The notes: a model not told the origin generated them from the sequence alone. 64,000 bases of DNA from Silvania hatchlandensis (GCF_025564065.1 NZ_JAMGZK010000055.1:329270-393269), one strand, 5' to 3'. Counted from the stretch's first letter, positions 36,417 through 46,346 are shown. Numbers and translations are program-made.

Positions 36417-38408
36417 ATGTCCTCACGTAAAGAGCTTGCCAATGCTATTCGTGCGCTGAGCATGGATGCTGTACAAAAAGCCAAATCCGGTCACCCGGGC
36501 GCCCCGATGGGCATGGCTGACATCGCCGAAGTCCTGTGGCGTGAATTCCTGAATCACAACCCGCAAAACCCAGCCTGGGCAGACCGTGACCGCTTCGTGC
36601 TGTCTAACGGCCACGGCTCAATGCTGATTTACAGCCTGCTGCACCTCACAGGTTATGCCCTGCCAATTGAAGAGCTGAAAAACTTCCGTCAGCTGCACTC
36701 CAAAACCCCAGGTCACCCGGAAGTGGGTTACACCGCAGGCGTTGAAACCACCACCGGCCCGCTGGGTCAGGGTATTGCCAACGCAGTGGGTATGGCGATT
36801 GCTGAGAAGACGCTGGCGGCGCAGTTCAACCGTCCGGGCCACGACATTGTTGACCACTTCACCTATGCGTTCATGGGCGATGGCTGCATGATGGAAGGCA
36901 TTTCTCACGAAGTGTGCTCCCTGGCAGGTACCCTGAAGCTGGGCAAACTGGTTGCGTTCTATGACGACAACGGCATCTCCATCGACGGTCACGTTGAAGG
37001 CTGGTTCACTGACGATACCGCAGCACGTTTCGAAGCCTACGGCTGGCACGTAGTGCGTGGCGTTGATGGTCACGACGCGGACTCCATCAAACGTGCAGTA
37101 GATGAAGCGCGCGCTGTGACGGACAAACCGTCCCTGCTGATGTGCAAAACCATCATCGGTTTCGGTTCCCCGAACAAAGCCGGTACCCACGACTCCCACG
37201 GTGCACCGCTGGGCGACGCAGAGATCGCACTGACCCGCGAAGCTCTGGGCTGGAAACACCCTGCATTCGAAATCCCGTCTGAGATTTACGCCCAGTGGGA
37301 TGCGAAAGAAGCCGGTCAGGCGAAAGAGTCTGCCTGGAACGAGAAATTCGCCGCCTACGCGAAAGCCTTCCCACAGGAAGCGGCTGAATACACCCGTCGT
37401 ATGAAAGGCGATATGCCATCAGACTTCGACGCAAAAGCGAACGAGTTCATTGCTAAGCTGCAGGCTAATCCGTCTAAGATTGCCAGCCGTAAAGCGTCTC
37501 AGAATGCGATCGAAGCCTTCGGTCCCTGGCTGCCAGAATTCCTGGGCGGTTCCGCTGACCTGGCCCCGTCTAACCTGACGATCTGGTCTGGCTCTAAAGC
37601 GATCAACGAAGATGCTGCCGGTAACTACATCCATTACGGTGTGCGTGAATTCGGTATGACCGCGATTGCGAACGGTATCACCCTGCACGGTGGTTTCCTG
37701 CCGTACACCTCTACCTTCCTGATGTTCGTGGAATATGCCCGTAACGCGGTGCGTATGGCTGCGCTGATGAAACAGCGTCAGGTGATGGTCTATACCCACG
37801 ACTCCATCGGTCTGGGTGAAGATGGTCCAACTCACCAGCCGGTTGAGCAGGTGGCTTCTCTGCGTGTGACTCCGAACATGTCCACATGGCGTCCATGTGA
37901 CCAGGTTGAATCCGCCGTCGCGTGGAAATACGGTGTGGAGCGTAAGGACGGCCCAACCGCTCTGATCCTCTCTCGTCAGAACCTGGCGCAGCAGGATCGT
38001 ACCGACGCGCAGCTGGCGAACATCGCGCGCGGGGGTTACGTGCTGAAAGATTGCGACGGTCAGCCGCAGGTGATCTTCATCGCCACCGGTTCTGAAGTTG
38101 AACTGGCGGTTGCTGCCTGGGATCAGCTGGCAGGCGAAGGCGTGAAAGCGCGCGTGGTCTCCATGCCGTCTACCGACGCATTCGACAAGCAGGACGCGGC
38201 TTACCGTGAATCCGTACTGCCGAAAGCGGTTTCCGCTCGTGTGGCAGTGGAAGCGGGTATCGCTGACTACTGGTTCAAATACGTGGGCCTGAACGGCGCT
38301 ATCGTCGGCATGACCACCTTCGGTGAGTCTGCTCCGGCTGAGCAGCTGTTCGAAGAGTTCGGCTTCACCGTTGAGAACGTGGTCGCGAAAGCGAAAGAAC
38401 TGCTGTAA
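36417..38408 (+). CDS. tktA: transketolase 1
   Basis: TktA moves two-carbon ketol units between sugar phosphates in the non-oxidative pentose pathway using thiamine diphosphate and a divalent metal. The 663-residue protein starts at ATG 36417 ([14 protein letters not shown]), matching E. coli; ten in-frame codons upstream are not conserved. Visible are [17 protein letters not shown], the ThDP/metal motif [18 protein letters not shown]...YDDN, and the pyrimidine-domain [17 protein letters not shown]. It supplies erythrose-4-phosphate, the substrate of Epd encoded 3.5 kb on. A strong terminator separates it from the ECF operon. Confidence 0.98.
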   Translation: MSSRKELANAIRALSMDAVQKAKSGHPGAPMGMADIAEVLWREFLNHNPQNPAWADRDRFVLSNGHGSMLIYSLLHLTGYALPIEELKNFRQLHSKTPGHPEVGYTAGVETTTGPLGQGIANAVGMAIAEKTLAAQFNRPGHDIVDHFTYAFMGDGCMMEGISHEVCSLAGTLKLGKLVAFYDDNGISIDGHVEGWFTDDTAARFEAYGWHVVRGVDGHDADSIKRAVDEARAVTDKPSLLMCKTIIGFGSPNKAGTHDSHGAPLGDAEIALTREALGWKHPAFEIPSEIYAQWDAKEAGQAKESAWNEKFAAYAKAFPQEAAEYTRRMKGDMPSDFDAKANEFIAKLQANPSKIASRKASQNAIEAFGPWLPEFLGGSADLAPSNLTIWSGSKAINEDAAGNYIHYGVREFGMTAIANGITLHGGFLPYTSTFLMFVEYARNAVRMAALMKQRQVMVYTHDSIGLGEDGPTHQPVEQVASLRVTPNMSTWRPCDQVESAVAWKYGVERKDGPTALILSRQNLAQQDRTDAQLANIARGGYVLKDCDGQPQVIFIATGSEVELAVAAWDQLAGEGVKARVVSMPSTDAFDKQDAAYRESVLPKAVSARVAVEAGIADYWFKYVGLNGAIVGMTTFGESAPAEQLFEEFGFTVENVVAKAKELL

Positions 38409-38424
38409 TCCGGTTTACGGCATA

Positions 38425-38454
38425 AGACGGGTCGCTTCGGCGGCCCGTTTTTTT
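38425..38454 (+). terminator. tktA terminator
   Basis: 9-bp stem ACGGGTCGC/GCGGCCCGT with TTCG tetraloop, followed by eight T. It lies 8 bases from the stop of the convergent ECF ATPase gene. Confidence 0.9.
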
Positions 38455-38462
38455 TGGCTCCG

Positions 38463-39107
38463 CTATAACCGACCTGCCTCCAGGCGAACGACGCGCGAAA
38501 AATGACGCTGCGTAAAAGCCGGATCGTGACTGATGGCGATGACGCTGGTTCCTCGCCCACGACAGACCGCCAGCCAGTGTTCAAATACCCCCAGCCAGTG
38601 CGTATCAAAATCCCGGCTGGGTTCGTCCAGCAGCATAACCTCCGGCGCCATCGCTTCCAGACTGGCGACCGCCACCATCCGCCGCTGCGCGGTGTGCAGA
38701 TCCAGCGGATGCGCGTCGGCAACGTCCTCTAACTGGCAGAGCTGCAGTGCGGCCTGGGTACGGCGTGCAATGTCTTCTGCAGGTAACTTTTGCAGCTTCA
38801 AACCGAATGCTATTTCTTCGGTGACGTTGCTGTGGAAGATCTGGTTTTCCGCCTCCTGAAACAGCACACCAAGGTGACGAGCGCGCTGACGGTTTTTAAG
38901 CTGTGCGATCGGTTCACCTTTGAAGGCCACCGCGCCGGAAGAAGGGGAGAGCAGTCCCGCCATAATGCGCAGCAGCGTGGATTTCCCCGCGCCGTTATCG
39001 CCCGTTAACGCCAGCCATTCGCCCGCTCTCAGTTCAAGCGAGATCTCGCGCAGGCAGTCATCAGCCGCGTTCGGCCAGCGATAGGTGACCTGGTCCAGAG
39101 TTAACAT
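38463..39107 (-). CDS. ECF transporter ATPase A' with degenerate signature motif
   Basis: The 214-residue ABC ATPase starts at ATG 39107 (MLTLDQVTYRW), overlapping the first ATPase gene by 7 bases. It has Walker A TGDNGAGKST (36-45), Q-loop FQEAENQ, Walker B VMLLDEP (157-163) and switch His194 in ISHDP. The signature, normally LSGGQ, reads LHTAQ (137-141), so the ATP site that needs this motif should be impaired. In ECF systems the two ATPases form a heterodimer with each site shared between them. It is the last gene of the operon and converges with tktA. Confidence 0.88.
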   Translation of the reverse strand: MLTLDQVTYRWPNAADDCLREISLELRAGEWLALTGDNGAGKSTLLRIMAGLLSPSSGAVAFKGEPIAQLKNRQRARHLGVLFQEAENQIFHSNVTEEIAFGLKLQKLPAEDIARRTQAALQLCQLEDVADAHPLDLHTAQRRMVAVASLEAMAPEVMLLDEPSRDFDTHWLGVFEHWLAVCRGRGTSVIAISHDPAFTQRHFSRVVRLEAGRL

Positions 39108-39778
39108 AAGGGAAATAGCGCTCCGTCGCGCAGCTGCCACGCCTGCTGGCAGTGGTTGATAAAGGGAGAGGGATTGCGCTCGAAAAGCACAATCAGCGAA
39201 CGGTGCTCTTGCGCCCAGTGTGCCAGCCGTTCCAGCAGCTGGTCGGTGGCCTGCGCCGTCAGTCGACTGAACGCTTCATCGAGGATTAACAGCTCAGGTA
39301 TCATGGCGAGCGCGCTGGCGATCACCACGCGCTGGGTTTCGCCGCCGGACAGCGTGCCGGGATGGCGATGGCGCAGCGGCAGACAGTCTGTCAGCGTGAG
39401 CACGGCATCAATACGGCGCAGGATCTCTGCCTCGTCCAGGCACAGGTTTTCCGGGCCAAAAGCCACTTCCTCCTCCACGCTGAACGTACAGCCGGAAAGC
39501 TGCAGATAGTGCGATTGCTGCACCAGCTGGATGGCGGGGGATTGCTCCACCAGCGTCAACTGGCCGACAGGGTTACCCAGCAGGATGCCTTTGCCCTCAA
39601 TATCACCGGGAAGAAAATCCGGATACCAGCCGGCCATCAGTTGGGCGAGGGTACTTTTCCCGCTGCCGTTATCGCCAAAAATCGCCACCATCCCCGGTTC
39701 GGAATAGTTGAAATCAAAGCAGGAAGGCGTGCGCGTGGCGTGAGTAGGAAGATAGCGAAACTGTTCTAGCGTAACCAT
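39101..39778 (-). CDS. ECF transporter ATPase A lacking the switch histidine
   Basis: The 225-residue ABC ATPase starts at ATG 39778 (MVTLEQFRYLP), overlapping ecfT by 13 bases; the codons upstream lie in ecfT. It has Walker A FGDNGSGKST (34-43), a Q-loop region VEQSPAIQLV, a canonical signature LSGGE (143-147) and Walker B LLILDEA (163-169). The H-loop, where a His normally follows the next strand, reads IVLFERNPSPF and has no His. So its own nucleotide site should be weak, while its LSGGE completes the site of the partner ATPase. Confidence 0.88.
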   Translation of the reverse strand: MVTLEQFRYLPTHATRTPSCFDFNYSEPGMVAIFGDNGSGKSTLAQLMAGWYPDFLPGDIEGKGILLGNPVGQLTLVEQSPAIQLVQQSHYLQLSGCTFSVEEEVAFGPENLCLDEAEILRRIDAVLTLTDCLPLRHRHPGTLSGGETQRVVIASALAMIPELLILDEAFSRLTAQATDQLLERLAHWAQEHRSLIVLFERNPSPFINHCQQAWQLRDGALFPLC

Positions 39779-40473
39779 ATCCAGACCCCTGTCTCCGCGA
39801 CTATCAGCAGGAGCATGCCGTAGCGCGCCATACGCTGTAAGCCGCTGTCCTGTGGTGCCCACAGCGTGGTGCGTCTGCGATGCAGGCGAAAGCCGCGCAT
39901 ATCCAGCGCCGCGCCGCGAACGGCTAAATCGTTCAGTGCATTATGGGTGAGCGGCACAATCAGCGCAGGCATTGCGCGCAGGCGCTGATGCCAGGCTTCA
40001 TCCAGCGGCACGCCGCGGGCGCGTTGGGCTTCATAAATAATGGCCAGCTGGCGCTTAAGCTGTTCGACCACCAGCAGCGGGCCGGCAAACAGGTAAGCCA
40101 TCCCCGGCGGCAGGCGCGAGGCGAAGAGCGCCCGGATAAATCGCTGCACCGGCACATACGCCATCCACAGCTGCGACGTCGACACAATCGCCAGAATGCG
40201 TAGCCACAGGGTGATGGCATGCGCCCAACGCTGCGGATCGCGAGGCTGGCCGCTGATCCACTCCGTCAGCCAGCCGCCATGCACCAGCCACAGCCCCGTG
40301 CCCAGAGAGAGCATCAGCCAGGCAACGTATTTTGCCCGTTGACGCGTCGGTTTCTGTGCCAGCAGGCAAAGGAAAGTGGCCGCACTGTAAACCGGCAACA
40401 GGGTCTGGGCAGGCAGCAATAATGTGCTGCTTGCGGCCAGCGCCCATAGCGTTAACGACGTAAACGGGTGCAT
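39766..40473 (-). CDS. ECF transporter T component (EcfT, CbiQ family)
   Basis: The 235-residue membrane protein couples the ATPases to the substrate-binding S component. It has about five hydrophobic segments and the two cytoplasmic coupling-helix motifs typical of EcfT, ARG in EAQRARGVPLDE (152-154) and MRG in LDMRGFRLHRRR (192-194), whose arginines contact the ATPases. The ATG directly abuts the TAA of the S-component gene, and its end overlaps the first ATPase by 13 bases. The tight packing shows a dedicated (group I) ECF system rather than a shared module. Confidence 0.9.
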   Translation of the reverse strand: MHPFTSLTLWALAASSTLLLPAQTLLPVYSAATFLCLLAQKPTRQRAKYVAWLMLSLGTGLWLVHGGWLTEWISGQPRDPQRWAHAITLWLRILAIVSTSQLWMAYVPVQRFIRALFASRLPPGMAYLFAGPLLVVEQLKRQLAIIYEAQRARGVPLDEAWHQRLRAMPALIVPLTHNALNDLAVRGAALDMRGFRLHRRRTTLWAPQDSGLQRMARYGMLLLIVAETGVWIWLR

Positions 40474-41052
40474 TTAGCGCACTGCTGACATCGTCGGGAA
40501 CTGGCGAGTAGTGCGCAATGGCAGCTGGCGCAGCAACATCCAGACCACTACCGCCGTCAGGATCTTATCGACCAGATTGGCGCCCAGCACGGTAATGGCG
40601 ACAGACTCCACCAGACCCAGGCCGACGGAATGCATCCAGGCGACAAACAGATCGGCACCGCTGCCGGTTACGCCACCAAAGAGCGCGGTGCGTAACGGCA
40701 CCGCAACCACCGTGACCGCCAGAGTAATAATGACCCCGCTGACGACCACTTTTGGCAGGGTACGGAACCAGCCCGCGCGCGCCAGCCAACCGGCAACCAG
40801 GCCGATCACCATCGCCACTGGCGCAAAGGCGGCGGCAATCGGATCGGTTAACAGCCCCCAGAGCAAATTGGTCAGCAGCCCGGTTAGCATGCCAATCACC
40901 GGGCCGAGCAGCACCGCGCTGATTAAGGTGCCGATGGAGTCGAGAAAAATAGGGAGTTTGAGCATGCTGATCAGCTGTCCCCCCACCATATTGATGGCAA
41001 TAGCGATCACGATCAGAACTAAAGACTGACTGGAAAACGGGCGACGCGCCAT
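40474..41052 (-). CDS. ECF transporter S component (substrate-binding membrane protein), substrate unknown
   Basis: The 192-residue protein has about six hydrophobic helices with a typical S-component beginning (LVLIVIAIAINMVGGQLISMLKLPIFLDSIGTLISAVLLGPVIGMLTGLLTNLLWGL), where small residues of helix 1 pack against EcfT. Conserved polar residues in the membrane (Asp in FLDSIG, Asn in LLTNLLWG) probably contact the ligand. I cannot place it among the known vitamin-specific families (BioY, ThiT, RibU, PanT, QueT and others). It follows the PPC-domain gene by 26 bases in the same operon. Confidence 0.8.
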   Translation of the reverse strand: MARRPFSSQSLVLIVIAIAINMVGGQLISMLKLPIFLDSIGTLISAVLLGPVIGMLTGLLTNLLWGLLTDPIAAAFAPVAMVIGLVAGWLARAGWFRTLPKVVVSGVIITLAVTVVAVPLRTALFGGVTGSGADLFVAWMHSVGLGLVESVAITVLGANLVDKILTAVVVWMLLRQLPLRTTRQFPTMSAVR

Positions 41053-41078
41053 TAGAGCACCTCTTATTGTGTTGTCGA

Positions 41079-41504
41079 TTAACGGGATGAGATATGCAGT
41101 TCGTCATAGCCGGAAAGGGCGCAGGGCTGGCGACTAAACGCCAGCGCATCCAGCTCGCCAATCACCAGCTCAAGGGTGGTGCGCACGGTGCAGCCTGGCA
41201 TCATGTGCCCACCCAGCATTGCCCCTTGCGGGTCAGAGACGCTGAGGTGCAGATGTTCGCCGGTCAGCTCAAGTGTGCCATTGAGCGAGATCACCTCGAA
41301 CGTGCCCGTCAACTGCGTGGTGGCGTCCTGTCCGGCGTAGCGAAGGGCAACGTCTGTCAGGCTCCCGGTACATCCGGCAATCCAGGCGGCGCGGAGCTGG
41401 TGCTGCTGCACAAAGGTGCGTAACCCGGTAAAGACTTCCTGGCCGGGAAGCAGACGAAGCGCATAAAACCGCGCTGCGGAGGAAGAAAAATGAAGCATAG
41501 TCAT
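41079..41504 (-). CDS. PPC/DUF296 domain protein
   Basis: The 141-residue protein consists of a single PPC (plant and prokaryote conserved, DUF296) domain: RFYALRLLPGQEVFTGLRTFVQQHQLRAAWIAGCTGSL, then LTGTFEVISLNGTL and the hallmark GGHMMPGCTVRTTLELVIGEL. The His and Cys in that hallmark could bind a metal. Such domains form trimers in bacteria; the function is not known. It is the first gene of the ECF operon, which suggests it acts on, stores or senses the imported compound. ATG 41498 is an alternative start. Confidence 0.85.
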   Translation of the reverse strand: MTMLHFSSSAARFYALRLLPGQEVFTGLRTFVQQHQLRAAWIAGCTGSLTDVALRYAGQDATTQLTGTFEVISLNGTLELTGEHLHLSVSDPQGAMLGGHMMPGCTVRTTLELVIGELDALAFSRQPCALSGYDELHISSR

Positions 41505-41880
41505 ACGTTGCAGGACTCCGAGACTCGGACGTGGCGCAGATGATATCGACGCGGGCTGATCGGCTTTCTGATATAAATCAGGATTTACGCCGCGGCAACG
41601 AAAAGATATTGCTACGCTTATGCACGATTCTGGAATATGGAATAAAATCCGTGATAATCAGCTGTGAAATGTGACGTGCGTCATATAGCTGGCTTATTGG
41701 TCTGGACAGTCATTCCCTTTATTCCTGGTTTCGCCTATTCTAGCTGAAGCGTTTCAGTCGATTAAATGTTCGACAATTGACCAATCAGTTGGAGTTTGTG
41801 ACAGGCGAGGATTCCCCTCGGCGCGCTGCTGGATTACTCTGTCAGCCACCTAAAATCAGGGAAAGCCTTGCAGGAGACTT
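41505..41880. promoter_or_regulatory. divergent control region of the ECF operon and epd
   Basis: No gene seen. Near the ECF operon lies the palindrome CCGAG-A-CTCGG (41518-41528), 14 bases upstream of the PPC gene ATG. I compared the leader by eye with TPP, FMN, cobalamin and preQ1 riboswitch motifs and found none. The right half holds the CRP-like site and promoter of epd. Confidence 0.5.
41670..41741 (+). promoter_or_regulatory. epd promoter with CRP site
   Basis: TGTGA-N6-TCATA (41670-41685) matches the CRP core at 9 of 10 positions. TATTCT (41736-41741) is a likely -10. The CRP centre would then lie near -70, a class I position. CRP activation of epd is known in E. coli. Confidence 0.55.
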
Positions 41881-42900
41881 ATGACCGTACGCGTAGCGAT
41901 TAATGGCTTCGGTCGCATCGGACGCAATGTGGTTCGTGCTTTGTATGAATCCGGGCGTCGTGCGGAAATCACCGTGGTGGCAATCAATGAACTGGCGGAT
42001 GCTACGGGCATGGCGCATTTATTGAAATATGACACCAGCCATGGACGCTTTGCCTGGGATGTTCGTCAGGAAAGAGAGCAACTGCTCGTTGGCGACGACG
42101 TGATTCGCATCCTGCATGAACCGACGATCGAGGCACTACCCTGGCGTGAACTGGGTGTGGATGTGGTTCTCGACTGCACCGGTGTCTACGGCAATCGCGA
42201 ACACGGCGAGGCCCATCTGGCGGCTGGCGCGAGGAAAGTGCTCTTTTCACATCCTGGCAGCCACGATCTCGACGCCACTGTGGTTTACGGCGTCAATCAT
42301 CATGAGCTGCACGCGGAACACCGCATTGTCTCCAACGCCTCTTGCACGACCAACTGTATTATTCCGGTCATCAAACTGCTGGACGATGCCTATGGCATTG
42401 AGTCGGGTACGGTTACTACGATCCATTCCGCGATGCACGATCAGCAGGTCATTGACGCATACCATCCGGACCTGCGACGCACGCGTGCGGCGAGTCAGTC
42501 GATCATCCCGGTGGATACCAAACTGGCGGCCGGCATTACCCGAATTTTCCCCCAGTTTCATGACCGTTTTGAAGCCATTGCCGTGCGTGTCCCGACCATC
42601 AACGTCACGGCAATCGACCTCAGCGTTACCGTGAAGAAACCGGTAAAAGCCTGCGAGGTCAACCTGTTGCTGCAAAAAGCGGCGCAGCAAGCATTTCATG
42701 GTATAGTTGACTATACGGAATTACCGTTGGTCTCAATAGATTTTAACCACGATCCGCACAGCGCCATTGTTGATGGCACGCAAACGCGCGTGAGTGGGGC
42801 GCACCTGATCAAAACGCTGGTCTGGTGCGACAACGAATGGGGCTTTGCTAACCGGATGCTCGACACCACGTTAGCAATGGCTGCACAAGGTTTCAGGTAA
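41881..42900 (+). CDS. epd: D-erythrose-4-phosphate dehydrogenase
   Basis: Epd oxidises erythrose-4-phosphate to 4-phosphoerythronate with NAD+, the first step of the DXP-dependent PLP pathway. The 339-residue protein is a GAPDH paralogue: NAD-binding [21 protein letters not shown] at the N-terminus, the catalytic Cys in [10 protein letters not shown], and the C-terminal [16 protein letters not shown]. Length equals E. coli Epd. It leads the epd-pgk-fbaA cluster; pgk starts 48 bases on. Being beside tktA-made substrate and PLP enzymes fits its role. Confidence 0.97.
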   Translation: MTVRVAINGFGRIGRNVVRALYESGRRAEITVVAINELADATGMAHLLKYDTSHGRFAWDVRQEREQLLVGDDVIRILHEPTIEALPWRELGVDVVLDCTGVYGNREHGEAHLAAGARKVLFSHPGSHDLDATVVYGVNHHELHAEHRIVSNASCTTNCIIPVIKLLDDAYGIESGTVTTIHSAMHDQQVIDAYHPDLRRTRAASQSIIPVDTKLAAGITRIFPQFHDRFEAIAVRVPTINVTAIDLSVTVKKPVKACEVNLLLQKAAQQAFHGIVDYTELPLVSIDFNHDPHSAIVDGTQTRVSGAHLIKTLVWCDNEWGFANRMLDTTLAMAAQGFR

Positions 42901-42948
42901 GACGCGTCGTGCGTCTGCAAAACTTTAGAATCAATGAGAGGATTCACC

Positions 42949-44112
42949 ATGTCTGTAATTAAGATGACCGATCTGGATCTGGCAGGTAAACGCGTTTTCA
43001 TCCGTGCAGATCTGAACGTGCCGGTTAAAGATGGGAAAGTCACCAGCGATGCGCGTATTCGTGCCTCTCTGCCAACCATCGAACTGGCGCTCAAGCAGGG
43101 TGCAAAAGTGATGGTCACCTCCCACCTGGGTCGTCCGACCGAAGGCGAGTACAACGAAGAATTCTCTCTGCTGCCGGTTGTTAATTACCTGAAAGACAAA
43201 CTGTCCAGCCCGGTACGTCTGGTTAAAGACTACCTGGACGGCGTTGAAGTCTCTGCGGGTGAACTGGTTGTTCTGGAAAACGTTCGCTTTAACAAAGGCG
43301 AGAAGAAAGACGACGAAGCCCTGTCCAAAAAATACGCTGCACTGTGCGACGTGTTTGTCATGGACGCCTTCGGTACGGCTCACCGTGCACAGGCTTCTAC
43401 TCACGGTATCGGTAAATTCGCAGACGTTGCTTGCGCAGGTCCACTGCTGGCTGACGAACTGGAAGCACTGGGTAAAGCGCTGAAAGAGCCTGCTCGTCCA
43501 ATGGTGGCTATCGTTGGTGGTTCTAAAGTTTCTACCAAACTGACCGTTCTGGATTCCCTGTCTAAAATTGCTGACCAGCTGATCGTCGGTGGTGGTATCG
43601 CCAACACCTTCGTTGCCGCTCAGGGCCACAACGTGGGCAAATCCCTGTACGAAGCTGACCTGGTTGACGAAGCAAAACGCCTGCTGACCACTTGCGATAT
43701 CCCGGTTCCGACTGACGTTCGCGTGGCAACCGAGTTTTCTGAAACCGCAACCGCAGAGCTGAAATCTGTTGCTGACATCAAAGATGAAGAGCAGATTCTT
43801 GACCTGGGCGACGTTTCTGCAGAGAAACTGGCTGCCATCCTGAAAGACGCAAAAACCATTCTGTGGAACGGTCCGGTTGGCGTGTTCGAATTCCCTAACT
43901 TCCGCAAAGGTACTGAAATCGTAGCTAACGCGATTGCAGACAGCGAAGCCTTCTCTATCGCTGGCGGCGGTGACACCCTGGCAGCTATCGATCTGTTCGG
44001 TATTTCCGACAAGATCTCCTACATCTCCACTGGCGGCGGCGCATTCCTCGAATTCGTGGAAGGCAAAGTTCTGCCGGCAGTAGCGATGCTCGAAGAGCGC
44101 GCTAAGAAGTAA
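42949..44112 (+). CDS. pgk: phosphoglycerate kinase
   Basis: Pgk transfers phosphate from 1,3-bisphosphoglycerate to ADP in glycolysis. The 387-residue protein starts at ATG 42949 ([25 protein letters not shown]), with GAGAGGA before it; five in-frame codons upstream are not used. Conserved segments include [40 protein letters not shown] and the C-terminal [12 protein letters not shown] with [13 protein letters not shown]. Length equals E. coli Pgk. Codon use is strongly biased toward common codons, as expected for an abundant enzyme. It lies between epd and fbaA. Confidence 0.98.
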   Translation: MSVIKMTDLDLAGKRVFIRADLNVPVKDGKVTSDARIRASLPTIELALKQGAKVMVTSHLGRPTEGEYNEEFSLLPVVNYLKDKLSSPVRLVKDYLDGVEVSAGELVVLENVRFNKGEKKDDEALSKKYAALCDVFVMDAFGTAHRAQASTHGIGKFADVACAGPLLADELEALGKALKEPARPMVAIVGGSKVSTKLTVLDSLSKIADQLIVGGGIANTFVAAQGHNVGKSLYEADLVDEAKRLLTTCDIPVPTDVRVATEFSETATAELKSVADIKDEEQILDLGDVSAEKLAAILKDAKTILWNGPVGVFEFPNFRKGTEIVANAIADSEAFSIAGGGDTLAAIDLFGISDKISYISTGGGAFLEFVEGKVLPAVAMLEERAKK

Positions 44113-44201
44113 GCCATTTCAGGGCAGGGAGACCTGCCCAATTTTCAGCGCGCTTTTAAGAGCACGCCCCTTTCCAAGGCCGAAGATACAGGACTCGTAA
44201 C

Positions 44202-45281
44202 ATGTCTAAAATTTTTGATTTCGTAAAACCTGGCGTGATCACCGGTGATGACGTTCAGAAAGTGTTCCAGGTAGCTAAAGAAAACAACTTTGCTCTGCCA
44301 GCCGTTAACTGCGTGGGTACCGACTCCATCAACGCCGTTCTGGAAACCGCAGCCAAAGTTAAAGCACCCGTTATCGTACAGTTCTCTAACGGCGGCGCGG
44401 CGTTCATCGCGGGTAAAGGCGTGAAAACTGACGTTCCTCAGGGTGCAGCAATCCTGGGCGCAATCTCTGGCGCACATCACGTTCACCAGATGGCTGAGCA
44501 CTACGGTGTTCCGGTTATCCTGCACACTGACCACTGCGCGAAGAAACTGCTGCCGTGGATCGACGGTCTGCTGGACGCGGGTGAAAAACACTTCGCGGCT
44601 ACCGGTAAGCCACTGTTCTCTTCTCACATGATCGACCTGTCTGAAGAGTCTCTGGAAGAGAACATCGAGATCTGCTCTAAATATCTGGCGCGCATGTCCA
44701 AAATGGACATGACTCTGGAAATCGAACTGGGTTGCACCGGTGGTGAAGAAGACGGCGTGGACAACAGCCACATGGACGCTTCTGCCCTGTACACTCAGCC
44801 AGAAGACGTTGATTACGCTTACACCGAGCTGAGCAAAATCAGCCCACGTTTCACTATCGCAGCTTCCTTCGGTAACGTACACGGTGTGTACAAGCCAGGC
44901 AACGTGGTACTGACCCCAACTATCCTGCGCGACTCTCAGGACTATGTTTCCAAGAAACATAACCTGCCGCACAACAGCCTGAACTTCGTCTTCCACGGCG
45001 GTTCCGGTTCTTCTGCTCAGGAAATCAAAGACTCTGTAAGCTACGGTGTTATCAAAATGAACATCGATACCGATACCCAGTGGGCAACATGGGACGGTAT
45101 TCTGGGCTACTACAAAGCCAACGAAGCTTACCTGCAGGGCCAGCTGGGCAACCCGAAAGGCGAAGACCAGCCGAACAAGAAATACTACGATCCGCGCGTA
45201 TGGCTGCGTGCTGCTCAGACCTCTATGATTACCCGTCTGGAGCAGGCATTCAAAGAGCTGAACGCGGTTGACGTTCTGTAA
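44202..45281 (+). CDS. fbaA: class II fructose-bisphosphate aldolase
   Basis: FbaA reversibly cleaves fructose 1,6-bisphosphate into two triose phosphates with Zn2+. The 359-residue protein has the class II zinc ligands in VILHTDHCAKKLLPWIDG and in the downstream ASFGNVHGVYKPGN and NFVFHGGSGSS segments, and the signature GVIKMNIDTDTQWATWDG. Length equals E. coli FbaA. Highly expressed codon use matches pgk, 89 bases upstream. A textbook terminator follows at 45305-45332. Confidence 0.98.
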   Translation: MSKIFDFVKPGVITGDDVQKVFQVAKENNFALPAVNCVGTDSINAVLETAAKVKAPVIVQFSNGGAAFIAGKGVKTDVPQGAAILGAISGAHHVHQMAEHYGVPVILHTDHCAKKLLPWIDGLLDAGEKHFAATGKPLFSSHMIDLSEESLEENIEICSKYLARMSKMDMTLEIELGCTGGEEDGVDNSHMDASALYTQPEDVDYAYTELSKISPRFTIAASFGNVHGVYKPGNVVLTPTILRDSQDYVSKKHNLPHNSLNFVFHGGSGSSAQEIKDSVSYGVIKMNIDTDTQWATWDGILGYYKANEAYLQGQLGNPKGEDQPNKKYYDPRVWLRAAQTSMITRLEQAFKELNAVDVL

Positions 45282-45304
45282 TTTGAGCTGCTGAAAGCGT
45301 CAAA

Positions 45305-45332
45305 AGCCCGCACTGAGTGCGGGCTTTTTTTT
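45305..45332 (+). terminator. fbaA terminator
   Basis: 9-bp stem AGCCCGCAC/GTGCGGGCT with a TGA loop and a run of T ending in TTTTTTTT. Confidence 0.95.
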
Positions 45333-45469
45333 CGCCTTTTCAACGAGCTGCAACGGCTCTTTTTGTGATCTGTTTGGCAAAATCTTCGCTTTTTGTTTAC
45401 CCTTTACTCATCTTCCTGCCTTGATGAGGGAGTGTTTTTTTATGGTCTGGCTTAGATAAGGAAAATTGA

Positions 45470-46327
45470 ATGGAAGATCTCGGTGTTGTAGATAGCATCA
45501 ATAACGCGGGCTCCTGGCTGGTGCGCAATCAGGCGTTGCTGCTGAGTTACGCCGTCAATATCGTCGCGGCCATTGCGATTATCATCGTGGGGATGATCGT
45601 GGCGCGTATCGTGTCGAATACGGTCAATCGCCTGATGCGCGCGCGTCATATTGATGCCACAGTGGCGGACTTTCTCTCCGCGCTGGTGCGTTACGGAATT
45701 ATTGCCTTTACGCTGATCGCCGCGCTGGGACGTGTCGGGGTGCAGACGGCCTCGGTGATTGCGGTTCTCGGTGCCGCCGGTCTGGCTATCGGTCTGGCTC
45801 TGCAGGGCTCCCTCTCCAACCTGGCGGCCGGTGTGCTGCTGGTGACTTTCCGTCCTTTCCGCTCTGGTGAATATGTTGATTTGGGCGGCGTGGCAGGGAC
45901 TGTGCTGCAGGTGCAGATCTTCTCTACCACCATGCGCACCGTCGATGGCCGAATCGTTGTGATCCCGAACGGTAAAATCATCGCCAACAACATTATCAAC
46001 TTCTCCCGCGAGCCGGTGCGTCGTAATGAGTTCATTATTGGCGTGGCGTATGATTCCGATATCGATAAGGTGAAGCAACTGCTCACTGACATCATCGAGT
46101 CTGACGAACGCATTCTTAAAGATCGCGAAATGACGGTACGCCTGAATGAGCTGGGTGCTTCCCAGATCAACTTTGTGGTGCGCGTCTGGAGCAACAGCAG
46201 CGACCTGCAGAACGTGTACTGGGATGTGCTGGAACGCGTGAAGCGTGATTTTGATGCCAACGGCATTAGCTTCCCGTATCCGCAGATGGACGTGAACTTT
46301 AAGCGTGTGAAGGAAGGGGCGGAATAA
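45470..46327 (+). CDS. mscS: small-conductance mechanosensitive channel
   Basis: MscS opens under membrane tension and protects against hypo-osmotic shock. The 285-residue protein has three membrane helices; TM3 shows the Gly/Ala packing pattern [33 protein letters not shown]. The beta domain ([19 protein letters not shown]) and the cytoplasmic cage follow. It is one residue shorter than E. coli MscS, with the difference at the C-terminal tail. It stands alone with a hairpin at 46347-46368 after the stop. Confidence 0.97.
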   Translation: MEDLGVVDSINNAGSWLVRNQALLLSYAVNIVAAIAIIIVGMIVARIVSNTVNRLMRARHIDATVADFLSALVRYGIIAFTLIAALGRVGVQTASVIAVLGAAGLAIGLALQGSLSNLAAGVLLVTFRPFRSGEYVDLGGVAGTVLQVQIFSTTMRTVDGRIVVIPNGKIIANNIINFSREPVRRNEFIIGVAYDSDIDKVKQLLTDIIESDERILKDREMTVRLNELGASQINFVVRVWSNSSDLQNVYWDVLERVKRDFDANGISFPYPQMDVNFKRVKEGAE

Positions 46328-46346
46328 CGCCCCCGGTTATCAACAA

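Noticed and set aside
41529..41640. Possible riboswitch upstream of the PPC-ECF operon
   Set aside because: I looked for TPP, FMN, cobalamin and preQ1 core motifs by eye on the minus strand and found none; only a short palindrome is present.
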